Source: Candidatus Poribacteria bacterium
GTDB lineage: Bacteria; Poribacteria; WGA-4E; UBA9662
Direction: 5' to 3'
Assembly (NCBI GenBank): GCA_002709695.1
Contig: PAQF01000002.1
Coordinates: forward strand, 15,891 to 49,291
DNA: 33,401 nt
Shown: in pieces, positions 1-7,632 of the stretch
Layout of the letters: each line of letters opens with the position of its first letter
How positions within the stretch are numbered: the stretch's first letter is position 1
Notes under the pieces: model-generated
The model's input: the letters and a program-made list of their open reading frames with translations, nothing else
Told to the model about the DNA's origin: nothing
The model's database searches: none
Program-made: the position numbers and the translations under genes

Positions 1-780
1 CATTAACTCTCGGCTGGTTCCTATTCCTCTTTTTCTTCTATTACTACGTGTGCTTTCTAAAGCTAACTCATCAGGGTTTGAGAGCTCTTCCAAGTCAACT
101 TGAGTAGGCTTCGTTCTGTCTACTAACGTTTTTTTGCTCTTACTGTTTTTATTTGTTGCGGTAGGCAGCAGCTCGTTTCTCAAATTAATTTTATCTTGAG
201 TGGTTCGGGAATTAGGCCCAACGTTTTTAGGGACTTCCGTTACTATCTGGGGGGAAATTTCGGCATTGATCTGAATTTGTTCAATTGTTTTGAGATTGTT
301 GGTAGATCTATATAAATAACTGTGTGTATAACCTAATGCATTCCGAATATCCTCGGCTAGTAAACGCGTTGTTATTAGAATTGTACCTCGCTTGGTAATT
401 GAAGTCTGGGGCCTACCTCCTAAAATGGGCAGAGTTTGACGCTCAGACCAAGTTTCCCCTTGATCCAACGAAGTGTAAAGAATAACTTCTTCTTCTAACT
501 TACCATTTTCGAATTGATAACCGTGCGTCGCAAACAAAAACAAATGGTCGCCGTGGATATGTGAGCGAGAAAAGATAGTGGCCGGTTTATCATCTCCAAG
601 TATTCCAATAGTCATTCTCTTGGCACTTAGTTGGTCTTCATAGAAATTCTGCGGACTGTCAACCGAAATAAAATCATGTTGATCAGTGTATACAAGCTGC
701 AAAAAAACAAAAAGTAGCAGGAAACATACACCAAACAGCTTTAGAAAATTGTATTGCCAAAACAAGCAATCTTTTTGCAT
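1..780 (-). CDS. Partial membrane-anchored sialidase-like (Asp-box/BNR) protein, C-terminus beyond window
   Basis: The frame is open for 260 codons from the ATG at 780 to the window edge, so the 3' end is missing. Residues about 12-30 form a hydrophobic segment that can serve as signal peptide or membrane anchor, placing the rest outside the cytoplasm. Around residues 102-113 there is a clear Asp-box, SLDQGETW, matching the S-x-D-x-G-x-T-W repeat of sialidase-type beta-propellers, and a weaker echo (YRSTNNLKT) follows about 55 residues later. From about residue 175 the sequence becomes hydrophilic and low in complexity, rich in N, T, K and R, like a linker. The family suggests glycan binding or hydrolysis, but no catalytic arginine triad can be assigned in the visible part. 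The gene lies behind a terminator, so it probably has its own promoter. Substrate unknown. Confidence 0.6.
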   Translation of the reverse strand, partial: MQKDCLFWQYNFLKLFGVCFLLLFVFLQLVYTDQHDFISVDSPQNFYEDQLSAKRMTIGILGDDKPATIFSRSHIHGDHLFLFATHGYQFENGKLEEEVILYTSLDQGETWSERQTLPILGGRPQTSITKRGTILITTRLLAEDIRNALGYTHSYLYRSTNNLKTIEQIQINAEISPQIVTEVPKNVGPNSRTTQDKINLRNELLPTATNKNSKSKKTLVDRTKPTQVDLEELSNPDELALESTRSNRRKRGIGTSRELM

Positions 781-806
781 TTTAATAACCACAAATACCA
801 AAGTTC

Positions 807-855
807 AAAAAATGCTACATAAAGAAACCTAAGTAACAGGGTTCAAAAATGTAGC
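807..855 (-). terminator. Rho-independent terminator downstream of hemB
   Basis: Two nested stems are visible: outer GCTACAT at 814-820 paired with ATGTAGC at 849-855, and inner AACC at 826-829 paired with GGTT at 840-843, with similar 5-base internal loops. On the minus strand the hairpin is followed by A and six T residues (807-812). It lies 23 bases after the hemB stop and would end the gap-to-hemB transcript before the sialidase-like gene. Confidence 0.6.
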
Positions 856-877
856 TTATATCACCATGACCAAAAAA

Positions 878-1858
878 CTAGCACAACTCAGCCATCTCTT
901 TTGCAAAATACGTTAAGATAATATCTGCTCCAGATCGTTTGATTGCAGTCAACATCTCAACCATAGCAGCTTGCCCGTCCAACCAACCCAATTTAGCTGC
1001 TGATTTTATCATGGCATATTCGCCGCTGACATTGTAGGCCGCCACCGGTACATTAATCTTGGATTTAATCTCTGCAATCACGTCTAGATAAATAATAGCC
1101 GGCTTAACCATTACCATATCTGCCCCCTGATCGACATCCAGCAAAATTTCGCGAATTGCTTCACGTCGGTTGGCGGGATCCATCTGATAGGTCTTTTTGT
1201 CACCTGAGCGAGGTTCAGAATTCAAGGCATCTCGAAACGGTCCATAGAAGGCGGAAGCATACTTAGCTGAATAGGCTAGAATGCCTACGTGTGTATAATC
1301 ATGTTGGTCTAACCCTTGCCGGATAGCACCAACTCGAGCATCCATCATATCTGATGGGGCGATAATATCTGCTCCTGCAGCCGCTTGGGACACAGCCATG
1401 TTAACCAGGATTTCCAGTGTCTCATCATTCAAGATTACACTGTCCTGTACTAGACCATCGTGGCCATCAATGGAATAGGGATCCATTGCTACATCGGTAA
1501 TAACCGTTATCTCTGGCACCTTGCTTTTGATCTGACTTATGGTTCTCTGTAAAAGTCCCTCTGGGTTAATGGACTCCGAAGCTGCTTTATCTTTTAGTGA
1601 GGCTGGTAAGGATGGAAACAAGGCAACTGCCGGAATCCCCAACTGATAGGCTTTTTGGCACTCTTTGATGACCAAATCAGGACTTAGGCGAAAACAATCG
1701 GGCATTGATTCAATTGGAATCTGCTTTTCTTGGCCGTCAACTACAAACAGTGGTAATATAAAGTCTGATGGGTGGAGACGGTTTTCTCTGACCATTGATC
1801 GAATGGATGCAGTTTGGCGGTTGCGTCGTGGACGCTGATCGATTCGGAAAGTTTTCAC
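878..1858 (-). CDS. hemB: Delta-aminolevulinic acid dehydratase (porphobilinogen synthase)
   Basis: This 326-residue protein has the full family length and condenses two 5-aminolevulinate molecules to porphobilinogen in cytoplasmic tetrapyrrole synthesis. The two active-site lysines are visible: K199 in YSAKYASAFYGPFRDA and the Schiff-base K252 in MVMVKPAIIYLDV. At the metal site, residues 121-135 read TDVAMDPYSIDGHDG, the aspartate-rich form, instead of the three-cysteine zinc site. This points to a magnesium-type enzyme. The start is GTG at 1858, with an AGGAG about 12 bases upstream inside the end of the HIT gene, 3 bases away. It is the last gene of the run that begins at gap and is followed by a terminator. 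No other haem gene is present in the window. Confidence 0.97.
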   Translation of the reverse strand: MKTFRIDQRPRRNRQTASIRSMVRENRLHPSDFILPLFVVDGQEKQIPIESMPDCFRLSPDLVIKECQKAYQLGIPAVALFPSLPASLKDKAASESINPEGLLQRTISQIKSKVPEITVITDVAMDPYSIDGHDGLVQDSVILNDETLEILVNMAVSQAAAGADIIAPSDMMDARVGAIRQGLDQHDYTHVGILAYSAKYASAFYGPFRDALNSEPRSGDKKTYQMDPANRREAIREILLDVDQGADMVMVKPAIIYLDVIAEIKSKINVPVAAYNVSGEYAMIKSAAKLGWLDGQAAMVEMLTAIKRSGADIILTYFAKEMAELC

Positions 1859-1861
1859 AGC

Positions 1862-2254
1862 TTACAGATGCTCCTGAATTTTTGTTGCCATTACAGCTAG
1901 TTCTTCCTGATCAGCGCGTCGCGACAATGCAAAATTGAAATCGCTCATGCTATTAGTAGGAATCAAGTGTACATGCGTATGTGGAACTTCATATCCAGCT
2001 ACAACCACGCCGATTCTTCGGCAATGAGTAGCTTTCTTGATAGCAGCACCAACTTTTTTAGAGAATACCATTAAACCGGACAACAAGTTATCCTCAAGGT
2101 CAAAAATATAGTCAATTTCCTGCTTAGTAATAACCAACGTATGTCCTGGGTGGGTGGGATTTATGTCCAGAAAAGCTAAGTACTGATCATCTTCCAGAAC
2201 TTTGTGGCACGGTATATCACCGTTGACAATTTGGGTAAAGATTGAAACCATCAT
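1862..2254 (-). CDS. HIT-family (histidine triad) nucleotide hydrolase/transferase
   Basis: This 130-residue protein carries the histidine triad H92-x-H94-x-H96 in PHTHVHLIPT, followed by the usual hydrophobic residues, and the family's N-terminal pattern (NGDIPCHKVLED, LDINPTHPGHTLVI). Members cleave nucleoside phosphoramidates or dinucleoside polyphosphates in the cytosol, and the exact substrate cannot be read from the sequence. Two adjacent ATG codons (2254 and 2251) are possible starts. The first overlaps the upstream slipin stop by 4 bases (ATGA), while the second gives better spacing from the GAAGAAGG ribosome-binding site. Translational coupling to the slipin gene is likely. Confidence 0.93.
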   Translation of the reverse strand: MMVSIFTQIVNGDIPCHKVLEDDQYLAFLDINPTHPGHTLVITKQEIDYIFDLEDNLLSGLMVFSKKVGAAIKKATHCRRIGVVVAGYEVPHTHVHLIPTNSMSDFNFALSRRADQEELAVMATKIQEHL

Positions 2255-3054
2255 CCTTCTTCAACTTCAGCTTGTTGACTTATAAATTCTTGCAGTTTTT
2301 CGGGGCCGTTTCCTCTAGTAAAGGCACTTAAAAGATCAATAGGTACTGGAAACACTAATGTCGAATTTTTCTCGGCAGATACCTCAATCATTGCTTGGAG
2401 AAAACGAAGTTGTATAGCCGTTGGATCAGCACTCAGTTCCTTTGCTGCATTAGCCAGAGCTTCTGACGACTCCAGTTCGCCAGCAGCATGTACTATCTTT
2501 GCACGACGTTCCCTTTCTGCTTCTGCTTCTTTGGCCATAGCTCGTTTCATTTCCGGCGGCAAATCGACATGCTTAATCTCCATAGCAATGACTTCAATGC
2601 CCCAGTCTTGACAGTGTTTAGAAATAATTTCTTGTAGATCTTTATTCAATGCATCTCGTTCGGAGAGAAGATCATCCAACTCTGCTCGTCCGAGAACACT
2701 ACGCAGGGTTGTCTGAGCCATTTCGGAAATGGCGAAACCAAATTCTTCAACTTCGATAACAGCTTTATCGGGATCAGTTACACGAAATGTCAATACGGCA
2801 TTGACTTGAACCGAAACATTGTCCTTTGTCATCACGTCCTGTGGCTTGACATCATCCACTATGGTCCGAAGACTGATACGCTCTATTCGTTCAATCCAAA
2901 ACGGGATTAAGAGAACCAACCCCGGTCCTCTGACACCACTTAGTCGTCCAAGACGAAAGACAACAGCGCGTTGATACTCTTTGACAATACGAATAGTTGT
3001 TGCAAGAAAAACAATTGCCACCACTGCTGCAATACCATACCAAATATTTGGCAT
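2251..3054 (-). CDS. Slipin (stomatin-like SPFH/band 7 membrane protein)
   Basis: This 267-residue protein has one N-terminal membrane helix (about residues 5-23), then an SPFH domain with the typical EYQRAVVFRLGR and GPGLVLLIPF segments. An alanine/glutamate-rich helix (about 170-210, AKEAEAERERRAK) follows and drives oligomerisation in this family. Slipins form membrane microdomain scaffolds and are often paired with an NfeD-type protease. No NfeD gene is seen next to it here; its neighbour is instead a small two-helix membrane protein. The ATG start has AAGGAG seven bases upstream. The gene ends in TGA, overlapping the HIT start. Confidence 0.92.
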   Translation of the reverse strand: MPNIWYGIAAVVAIVFLATTIRIVKEYQRAVVFRLGRLSGVRGPGLVLLIPFWIERIERISLRTIVDDVKPQDVMTKDNVSVQVNAVLTFRVTDPDKAVIEVEEFGFAISEMAQTTLRSVLGRAELDDLLSERDALNKDLQEIISKHCQDWGIEVIAMEIKHVDLPPEMKRAMAKEAEAERERRAKIVHAAGELESSEALANAAKELSADPTAIQLRFLQAMIEVSAEKNSTLVFPVPIDLLSAFTRGNGPEKLQEFISQQAEVEEG

Positions 3055-3082
3055 ACATTTTCTCCTTACTTAAGGTAAATAG

Positions 3083-3526
3083 CTACTTGGCTCCTGATAC
3101 CGAGCAATCTTCTATTACAACTTTACTTTGAATTAGTTCCCGCACTACAGATTTATCCAGTCCAAAACGAACATAAATCCCACGAAAGCTCTCTAATCGA
3201 GATGGTTTTGAAAACGGACTCAGTAAAATCCCGTGTTGATCAATATAATAACTTCGGAATTCATTCCATAATCGGTTTTGTTTAAAAAAAAACGAGGAAA
3301 TAGCGATCCGGTCATCATGAACTTCGTAACGAAACGGGAAAAAATATTGCCGGAGCGACCCGAAAAGAAAGAAGGTAGAAAGAAGAGTAAGCCCCAACGA
3401 ACCAAACAAAAATTGGATACATATCACCAAGAAAAAGAGGAAGAGAACTAGTAAAACTGATTTTCTGGGGTTATCAAGCAAAGGGTGGACAACCCAAACA
3501 TATTGCGGGAGGTTCCGAGTAGGCAT
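3083..3526 (-). CDS. Small membrane protein, possible bacterial PH-like domain
   Basis: I do not recognise this 147-residue protein with certainty. Residues about 22-58 are very hydrophobic and form two membrane segments separated by a short turn (FGSLG). The C-terminal half (about 67-120) begins YEVHDDRIAISS and has short strand-like segments ending in a VRF, a layout like the membrane-linked bacterial PH (DUF304-like) domains. It lies 28 bases upstream of the slipin gene and 48 bases downstream of secG in the same run, so it is probably co-transcribed and may act at the membrane with the slipin. That partnership is inferred from position only. The ribosome-binding site at its ATG is weak. 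Confidence 0.7.
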   Translation of the reverse strand: MPTRNLPQYVWVVHPLLDNPRKSVLLVLFLFFLVICIQFLFGSLGLTLLSTFFLFGSLRQYFFPFRYEVHDDRIAISSFFFKQNRLWNEFRSYYIDQHGILLSPFSKPSRLESFRGIYVRFGLDKSVVRELIQSKVVIEDCSVSGAK

Positions 3527-3574
3527 TAGGGACTAGGATAAATCCAGTTAACCAAGGCATTCGCCCTGTTCTTA

Positions 3575-3994
3575 TCAGTTTGAGTTGTTATCCTTAGTTG
3601 AATTAGCATTGCTGTTCTCAGTTGGATTGGCGTTGCTATCCTCAGTTGTATCTATCTGATTGGTTTCAACCGTTGGTGTCTTATCATCTAAAGGTTGTCC
3701 CGTTGACTCAACAGTTTTATCTTCTATTGGGGTTAGCTGACCACCTGTTGTATCCCCGTAGAATCTCATCAGCACAAAAGATATACTGAGGAATATCACT
3801 GCTAACCATGTTGTTGCTTTACTCAGGAAAGTTGCTGCTCCATGGCCTCCTAAGACCGATTGTAAACCATCACCACCAAACGCACCAGATGCTAAACCTC
3901 CATCTTTGCTATCCTGTAACAAGATAATAATCACTAACAAGAAACTGACAATAACAAATACAGCAACGATAAACCCTAAAATAATTCCCCCCAC
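3575..3994 (-). CDS. secG: SecG, preprotein translocase subunit
   Basis: This is the small third subunit of the SecYEG channel: two membrane helices (about residues 3-25 and 60-77) flank a conserved cytoplasmic loop containing LLQDSKDGGL, GGxGLQSVLGG and ATTFLSK-like sequence. The length is 139 residues; the core is about 80, and the remaining 55 are a hydrophilic tail ending in an 8-residue repeat. The start is GTG at 3994, one base after the tpiA stop, supported by a strong AAGGAGGA six bases upstream. secG directly after tpiA is a common arrangement. The gene ends in TGA. Confidence 0.93.
   Translation of the reverse strand: MGGIILGFIVAVFVIVSFLLVIIILLQDSKDGGLASGAFGGDGLQSVLGGHGAATFLSKATTWLAVIFLSISFVLMRFYGDTTGGQLTPIEDKTVESTGQPLDDKTPTVETNQIDTTEDSNANPTENSNANSTKDNNSN
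3593..3652 (-). repeat. 24-bp in-frame tandem repeat in the secG tail
   Basis: About 2.5 imperfect copies of a 24-base unit (3593-3616, 3617-3640, partial from 3641) encode the 8-residue units EDSNANPT, ENSNANST and KDNNSN at the SecG C-terminus. The unit is a multiple of three, so copy-number change would keep the frame. Confidence 0.75.
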
Positions 3995-3995
3995 T

Positions 3996-4757
3996 CTAAT
4001 TCCTCCTTGCAGCCGTAATTATACCGGCGAACGACTCAGCTTCCAAGCTCGCACCACCTACCAAGGCACCATCAATATCTGGTTGAGACAACAACTCACG
4101 AGCATTTTCAGGTTTGACGCTACCACCATATTGAATGCGTATTTGATTAGCTACTTCTTCAGAATACGTTTCCGTTAGCAATTGGCGTACATGTTCATGT
4201 ACCTTCTGTGCTTGATCTGGTGTCGCTACTTCACCGGTTCCAATTGCCCAAACAGGTTCATAAGCAATAACCGATTTTAACAGTTGATCAGCGGATATCC
4301 CTTCAATTGCACCTAAGACATGATCTTGGATGACTACCTCAGTTTTTCCAGCTTGACGTTCTATTAAATGTTCTCCTACACAGATGATAGGTATCAGGTG
4401 TGCATCCAACGCAGCTTTCACCTTTTTATTGACTATTTCGTTATTTTCTCCAAAGTACTGTCGACGCTCCGAATGGCCAACAATTACGTAATCACAACCT
4501 GCATCCTGGAGCAATCCTGCGGAAACCTCACCCGTAAAAGCTCCACTTTCTTCCCAATACAAGTCTTGAGCTGACAGACCAATTCGAGTTTTTCTAAGGG
4601 CAACAGCTACCGCAGATAAAGCAGTAAACACGGGAGCAACTACAATCTCAACTTCGTCCTCGTCAACTACCAAAGACTGAAGTTCATCGACAAAATCAAC
4701 CGCCAGATTGATTGTTTTGTTAAGTTTCCAGTTTCCCGCAATAATTGGTTTTCTCAT
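3996..4757 (-). CDS. tpiA: Triosephosphate isomerase
   Basis: This 253-residue TIM barrel interconverts dihydroxyacetone phosphate and glyceraldehyde 3-phosphate in glycolysis. The catalytic residues are visible: K12 in GNWKLN, H95 in VIVGHSERR and E167 in AYEPVWAIGTG. The phosphate-binding segments YGGSVKPEN and GALVGGASL are also intact. The ATG start lies 20 bases after gap, and the TAG stop lies one base before the secG start. The intermediate gene pgk, frequently found between gap and tpiA, is absent here. Confidence 0.98.
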   Translation of the reverse strand: MRKPIIAGNWKLNKTINLAVDFVDELQSLVVDEDEVEIVVAPVFTALSAVAVALRKTRIGLSAQDLYWEESGAFTGEVSAGLLQDAGCDYVIVGHSERRQYFGENNEIVNKKVKAALDAHLIPIICVGEHLIERQAGKTEVVIQDHVLGAIEGISADQLLKSVIAYEPVWAIGTGEVATPDQAQKVHEHVRQLLTETYSEEVANQIRIQYGGSVKPENARELLSQPDIDGALVGGASLEAESFAGIITAARRN

Positions 4758-4777
4758 GCTAACGTAATTTCCTTGCG

Positions 4778-5782
4778 TTATAGTAAGCGAGATGCTAATT
4801 CAACAAGTCGGTTAGAATAACCGGTTTCATTATCATACCAAGATAGAACCTTGATGAGATTACCTTCAATTGCATGAGTAAATGGGGCATCAAAAATCGA
4901 CGACAGTTTGTTCCCATTGAAATCAATAGATACTAACGGGGCTTCAGAGTACCCAAGGATACCACTCAACTCACTTTCAGCTGCCTCTCTGACCGCAGCA
5001 TTGACGGCCTCTACATCAGCATTTTTCTGAAGATCAACTGTAAGGTCGACAACAGAAACATTGACAGTTGGTACTCGGATCGCCATGCCATCTAGTTTTC
5101 CTTCCAACTCAGGAAGTACTCGAGAAACCGCAACTGCTGCTCCAGTGGTTGTTGGAATCATTGAGAGTGCCGCCGCTCTAGCACGCCGCATATCTTTATG
5201 CGGAAAATCGTGAACACGCTGATCGCCAGTATAAGCGTGGATTGTAGTCATTAGACCACTGTTAATACCAAAATTATCCATTAAAATCTTAGCCAATGGT
5301 GCGAGACAGTTTGTAGTACAAGAAGCGTTAGAAATAATATGGTGTTTCTCTGAATCGTATTTATCGTCATTAACTCCAATGACGATAGTAATATCCTCGC
5401 CTTTAGCTGGTGCTGAAATGAGCACCTTCTTTGCCCCACCTAATGAAATATGTTTTTCGGTGTCAGCTCGTTCAGTAAAAAAACCAGTTGATTCGATAAC
5501 AACATCAACTCCTAGTTCTCCCCAAGGCAGATCGGCAGGGTCTCGTTCAGACAATACTGTTAACTCGTTACCATTGATTAAAAGCCCAGACTCTGTTGCT
5601 GTAATCTCGTCATCAAGAATACCATGTACCGAATCGTACTTGAGTAGATGAGCAAGTGTCTTCGGATCAGTCAAATCGTTAACAGCTACAATATCAAGAT
5701 GAAGGTCCGGATTACCTAATGTAGCTCTGAAAGCATTTCGACCAATACGACCGAAACCGTTAATTCCTACTCTAGTTGACAT
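4778..5782 (-). CDS. gap: Glyceraldehyde-3-phosphate dehydrogenase, type I
   Basis: This 334-residue enzyme phosphorylates and oxidises glyceraldehyde 3-phosphate. It has the N-terminal NAD-binding GINGFGRIGRN, the catalytic C155 in SNASCTTNC and the general-base histidine in TTIHAYTGDQ. The C-terminal SWYDNETGYSNR is also intact. The residue after the second strand is N-D (AVNDLTD), the usual NAD-type pattern. It is the first gene of the gap-tpiA-secG run and has a well-formed promoter 37-66 bases upstream. A G-rich GGGGG sequence about 11 bases before the ATG probably serves as ribosome-binding site. Confidence 0.98.
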   Translation of the reverse strand: MSTRVGINGFGRIGRNAFRATLGNPDLHLDIVAVNDLTDPKTLAHLLKYDSVHGILDDEITATESGLLINGNELTVLSERDPADLPWGELGVDVVIESTGFFTERADTEKHISLGGAKKVLISAPAKGEDITIVIGVNDDKYDSEKHHIISNASCTTNCLAPLAKILMDNFGINSGLMTTIHAYTGDQRVHDFPHKDMRRARAAALSMIPTTTGAAVAVSRVLPELEGKLDGMAIRVPTVNVSVVDLTVDLQKNADVEAVNAAVREAAESELSGILGYSEAPLVSIDFNGNKLSSIFDAPFTHAIEGNLIKVLSWYDNETGYSNRLVELASRLL

Positions 5783-5818
5783 TCAATAATATACCCCCAT
5801 AAAAAATCATAACTAGTA

Positions 5819-5848
5819 ATTATCGCACAAACACCATAGATTCGTCAA
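5819..5848 (-). promoter_or_regulatory. Sigma70-type promoter of gap operon, extended -10
   Basis: On the minus strand there is a -35 box TTGACG (5843-5848) and, 18 bases further, TGC-GATAAT (-10 hexamer at 5819-5824) with the TGn extension. The predicted transcript starts about 30 bases before the gap ATG. The 254-base spacer 5783-6036 holds nothing else I can support. Confidence 0.65.
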
Positions 5849-6036
5849 GTTTCAACATTGAAACTGTCTGGGGGATCAAATTCGTGACAAGATCAAAAGC
5901 GCAAAGCAAGAGCCCTTATTGGCATCTAGCCTTGAATTAGATAGACTCAAGAATACAATTGCATTTTTAAAATACCAGAAAAAACACTAATTCACTACTA
6001 AATAAGCCATAAGAAAATGTAGCTAAAAGAACAAGA

Positions 6037-7377
6037 TTATTTGGCAGCCTTTTTGGCGCGTCTAAATTTCTCTCTACTGAATTGTGCCCACTCTTTCAAT
6101 TTGCGATTGCGAAAATCGGGCCTTTTCCACTCTGATTTCGATAGACGCATCGCTTCATCTTCTGTAATAGGCATCTCGCCCAAAATTTTGATAGCCGTTG
6201 CACGTTTTTGTAAATCCTTTGTTTTGTTAATTGTTTCCCAAGTGCTAACTAAATTTTTATGGTTTTCGATCACAAGTATACCAATCAAGTCACTAACAAT
6301 ATCCCAACGTATTCCACCTTTTTCAGCGTCGTATTGAATCGGAGTCAGATTACGTGTAAACGGATTTGGGACTACACATTTTTCACCAAGTTCGTCGTAG
6401 AGCGACGGGATCACACTAGCTCGATTCAAACCCCCCGGCCATTTCGGACCTTCCGGGTCACTATTTGGTAAAACCCACAATTTTTGAGCAGTATCGGATA
6501 GAGTAAAGGCAACAAATGCTTTCGCAGCTTCCAAATTCTCAGCTCCTTTTAAGATAGCAATTGAGTCGGGGCTAACCACCGCAGCATCAGGAGGAATGAC
6601 GAATTTGATTTTTTCTTTACCGGCAACTGCAATCTGCGCATAGGCATAGAAATCTATAGCCATACCATAAATGACTTGTCCTTTTACAACATTCTTTGGA
6701 ATTGCATTTGAACCAGCGGAAAAACTTCTGACATTTGCGCCTAATTGGGTAATAAGAGCGAAGCCTTTTTGCCATCCATAACCCTGAAGAATAATTTCGT
6801 AAATCATATGCGCACTCCCACTCTCCCTAGGGTCAGCGGCACCAATTTTGCCAAGTAATTCCGGTTGTGTTAGGTCCTGCCAGGTTTTCACCTCAGGTAG
6901 TTTGAGTCGCTGGCGTAAAAACTCATTATGCATTATACCAAAACTAGATAGTGCTGCGCCATACCAGCGATATTGGGAATCATAAATGGGAATTCCATAA
7001 ATCTCTTTAGGTATACGATTTAATTTTTCTTCGGATAGTTTAAACGAGTGTAATAAATCCATCTCAGCAAGTTTCATGTAATTATCTGTTCCACCGCCAA
7101 AGAAGAGATCTATACCAATTCCCTCTGGAACACGCTTGAATTCTGACTCAATAAAACGAAAATCGGATGAACTGCCTCCTTGATCAATCCAATCGAGCTT
7201 AATATCATGCCCCGTTTTAGACTTGTACCATGATTTGAAGTTACGATCGAATTCTTTCTCAATGCCTTCCCAATGTGGTGACATAATAACAAGTTTGTTT
7301 TCAGCAGCCCAGCTAAACTGCAAAACCGAAACAAGACAAAATATTAAACCAATGAAACTAGATAATTTAAGTTGCAA
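6037..7377 (-). CDS. Periplasmic ABC-transporter solute-binding protein, iron-type (family 1-like)
   Basis: This 446-residue protein has a signal peptide (about residues 1-24, ending FSWA-AEN). It continues with the solute-binding fold: LVIMSPHWEG, WYKSKTG, DLFFGGGTDNY, WQDLTQPELLGKI, KGQVIYGMAIDFYAYA and AKAFVAFTLSDTAQKLW. These segments resemble ferric-iron and related binding proteins (FbpA/AfuA type), although iron-binding tyrosines cannot be assigned confidently. The ligand is therefore uncertain. No permease or ATPase gene is adjacent, so it is an orphan. The C-terminal 60 residues are unusually basic (FRRAKKAAK). The start is TTG at 7377 with GGGGAG seven bases upstream. Confidence 0.85.
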   Translation of the reverse strand: MQLKLSSFIGLIFCLVSVLQFSWAAENKLVIMSPHWEGIEKEFDRNFKSWYKSKTGHDIKLDWIDQGGSSSDFRFIESEFKRVPEGIGIDLFFGGGTDNYMKLAEMDLLHSFKLSEEKLNRIPKEIYGIPIYDSQYRWYGAALSSFGIMHNEFLRQRLKLPEVKTWQDLTQPELLGKIGAADPRESGSAHMIYEIILQGYGWQKGFALITQLGANVRSFSAGSNAIPKNVVKGQVIYGMAIDFYAYAQIAVAGKEKIKFVIPPDAAVVSPDSIAILKGAENLEAAKAFVAFTLSDTAQKLWVLPNSDPEGPKWPGGLNRASVIPSLYDELGEKCVVPNPFTRNLTPIQYDAEKGGIRWDIVSDLIGILVIENHKNLVSTWETINKTKDLQKRATAIKILGEMPITEDEAMRLSKSEWKRPDFRNRKLKEWAQFSREKFRRAKKAAK

Positions 7378-7450
7378 CTCTACTCTCCCCTAAAAACGAA
7401 AATGACTTCTACGAAAACATAATGTTAAACATAAGAACCAAACATTTGAA

Positions 7451-7585
7451 TCAGAAACGTAACATTGGAGTAATACTGGGCATTTTCCATATCAGAATCA
7501 AAACAACAACTAAGAGGATCATATACCAAATTATACGACCCCATCCAGCTCGGTACTGTTTTTTTGCATAGGAGGCTAGTTTCAT
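7451..7585 (-). CDS. 44-residue single-helix membrane protein
   Basis: An ORF of 44 codons runs from ATG at 7585 to TGA at 7451, in the gap between the CorC-like gene and the solute-binding protein. The product starts MKLASYAKKQYRAGWGR, a basic amphipathic stretch, followed by a strong membrane helix (IIWYMILLVVVLILIW, about residues 18-33) and a short tail. A GGAAG lies 4 bases before the start. The positive-inside charge pattern places the N-terminus in the cytoplasm. It begins 47 bases after the CorC-like stop, so the two may be co-transcribed. I know no family for it; it was found by hand translation. Confidence 0.55.
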   Translation of the reverse strand: MKLASYAKKQYRAGWGRIIWYMILLVVVLILIWKMPSITPMLRF

Positions 7586-7632
7586 TTCGCTTCCAAAACC
7601 TACAATTTTAACTAAGGATTTTGTTCGAGATA

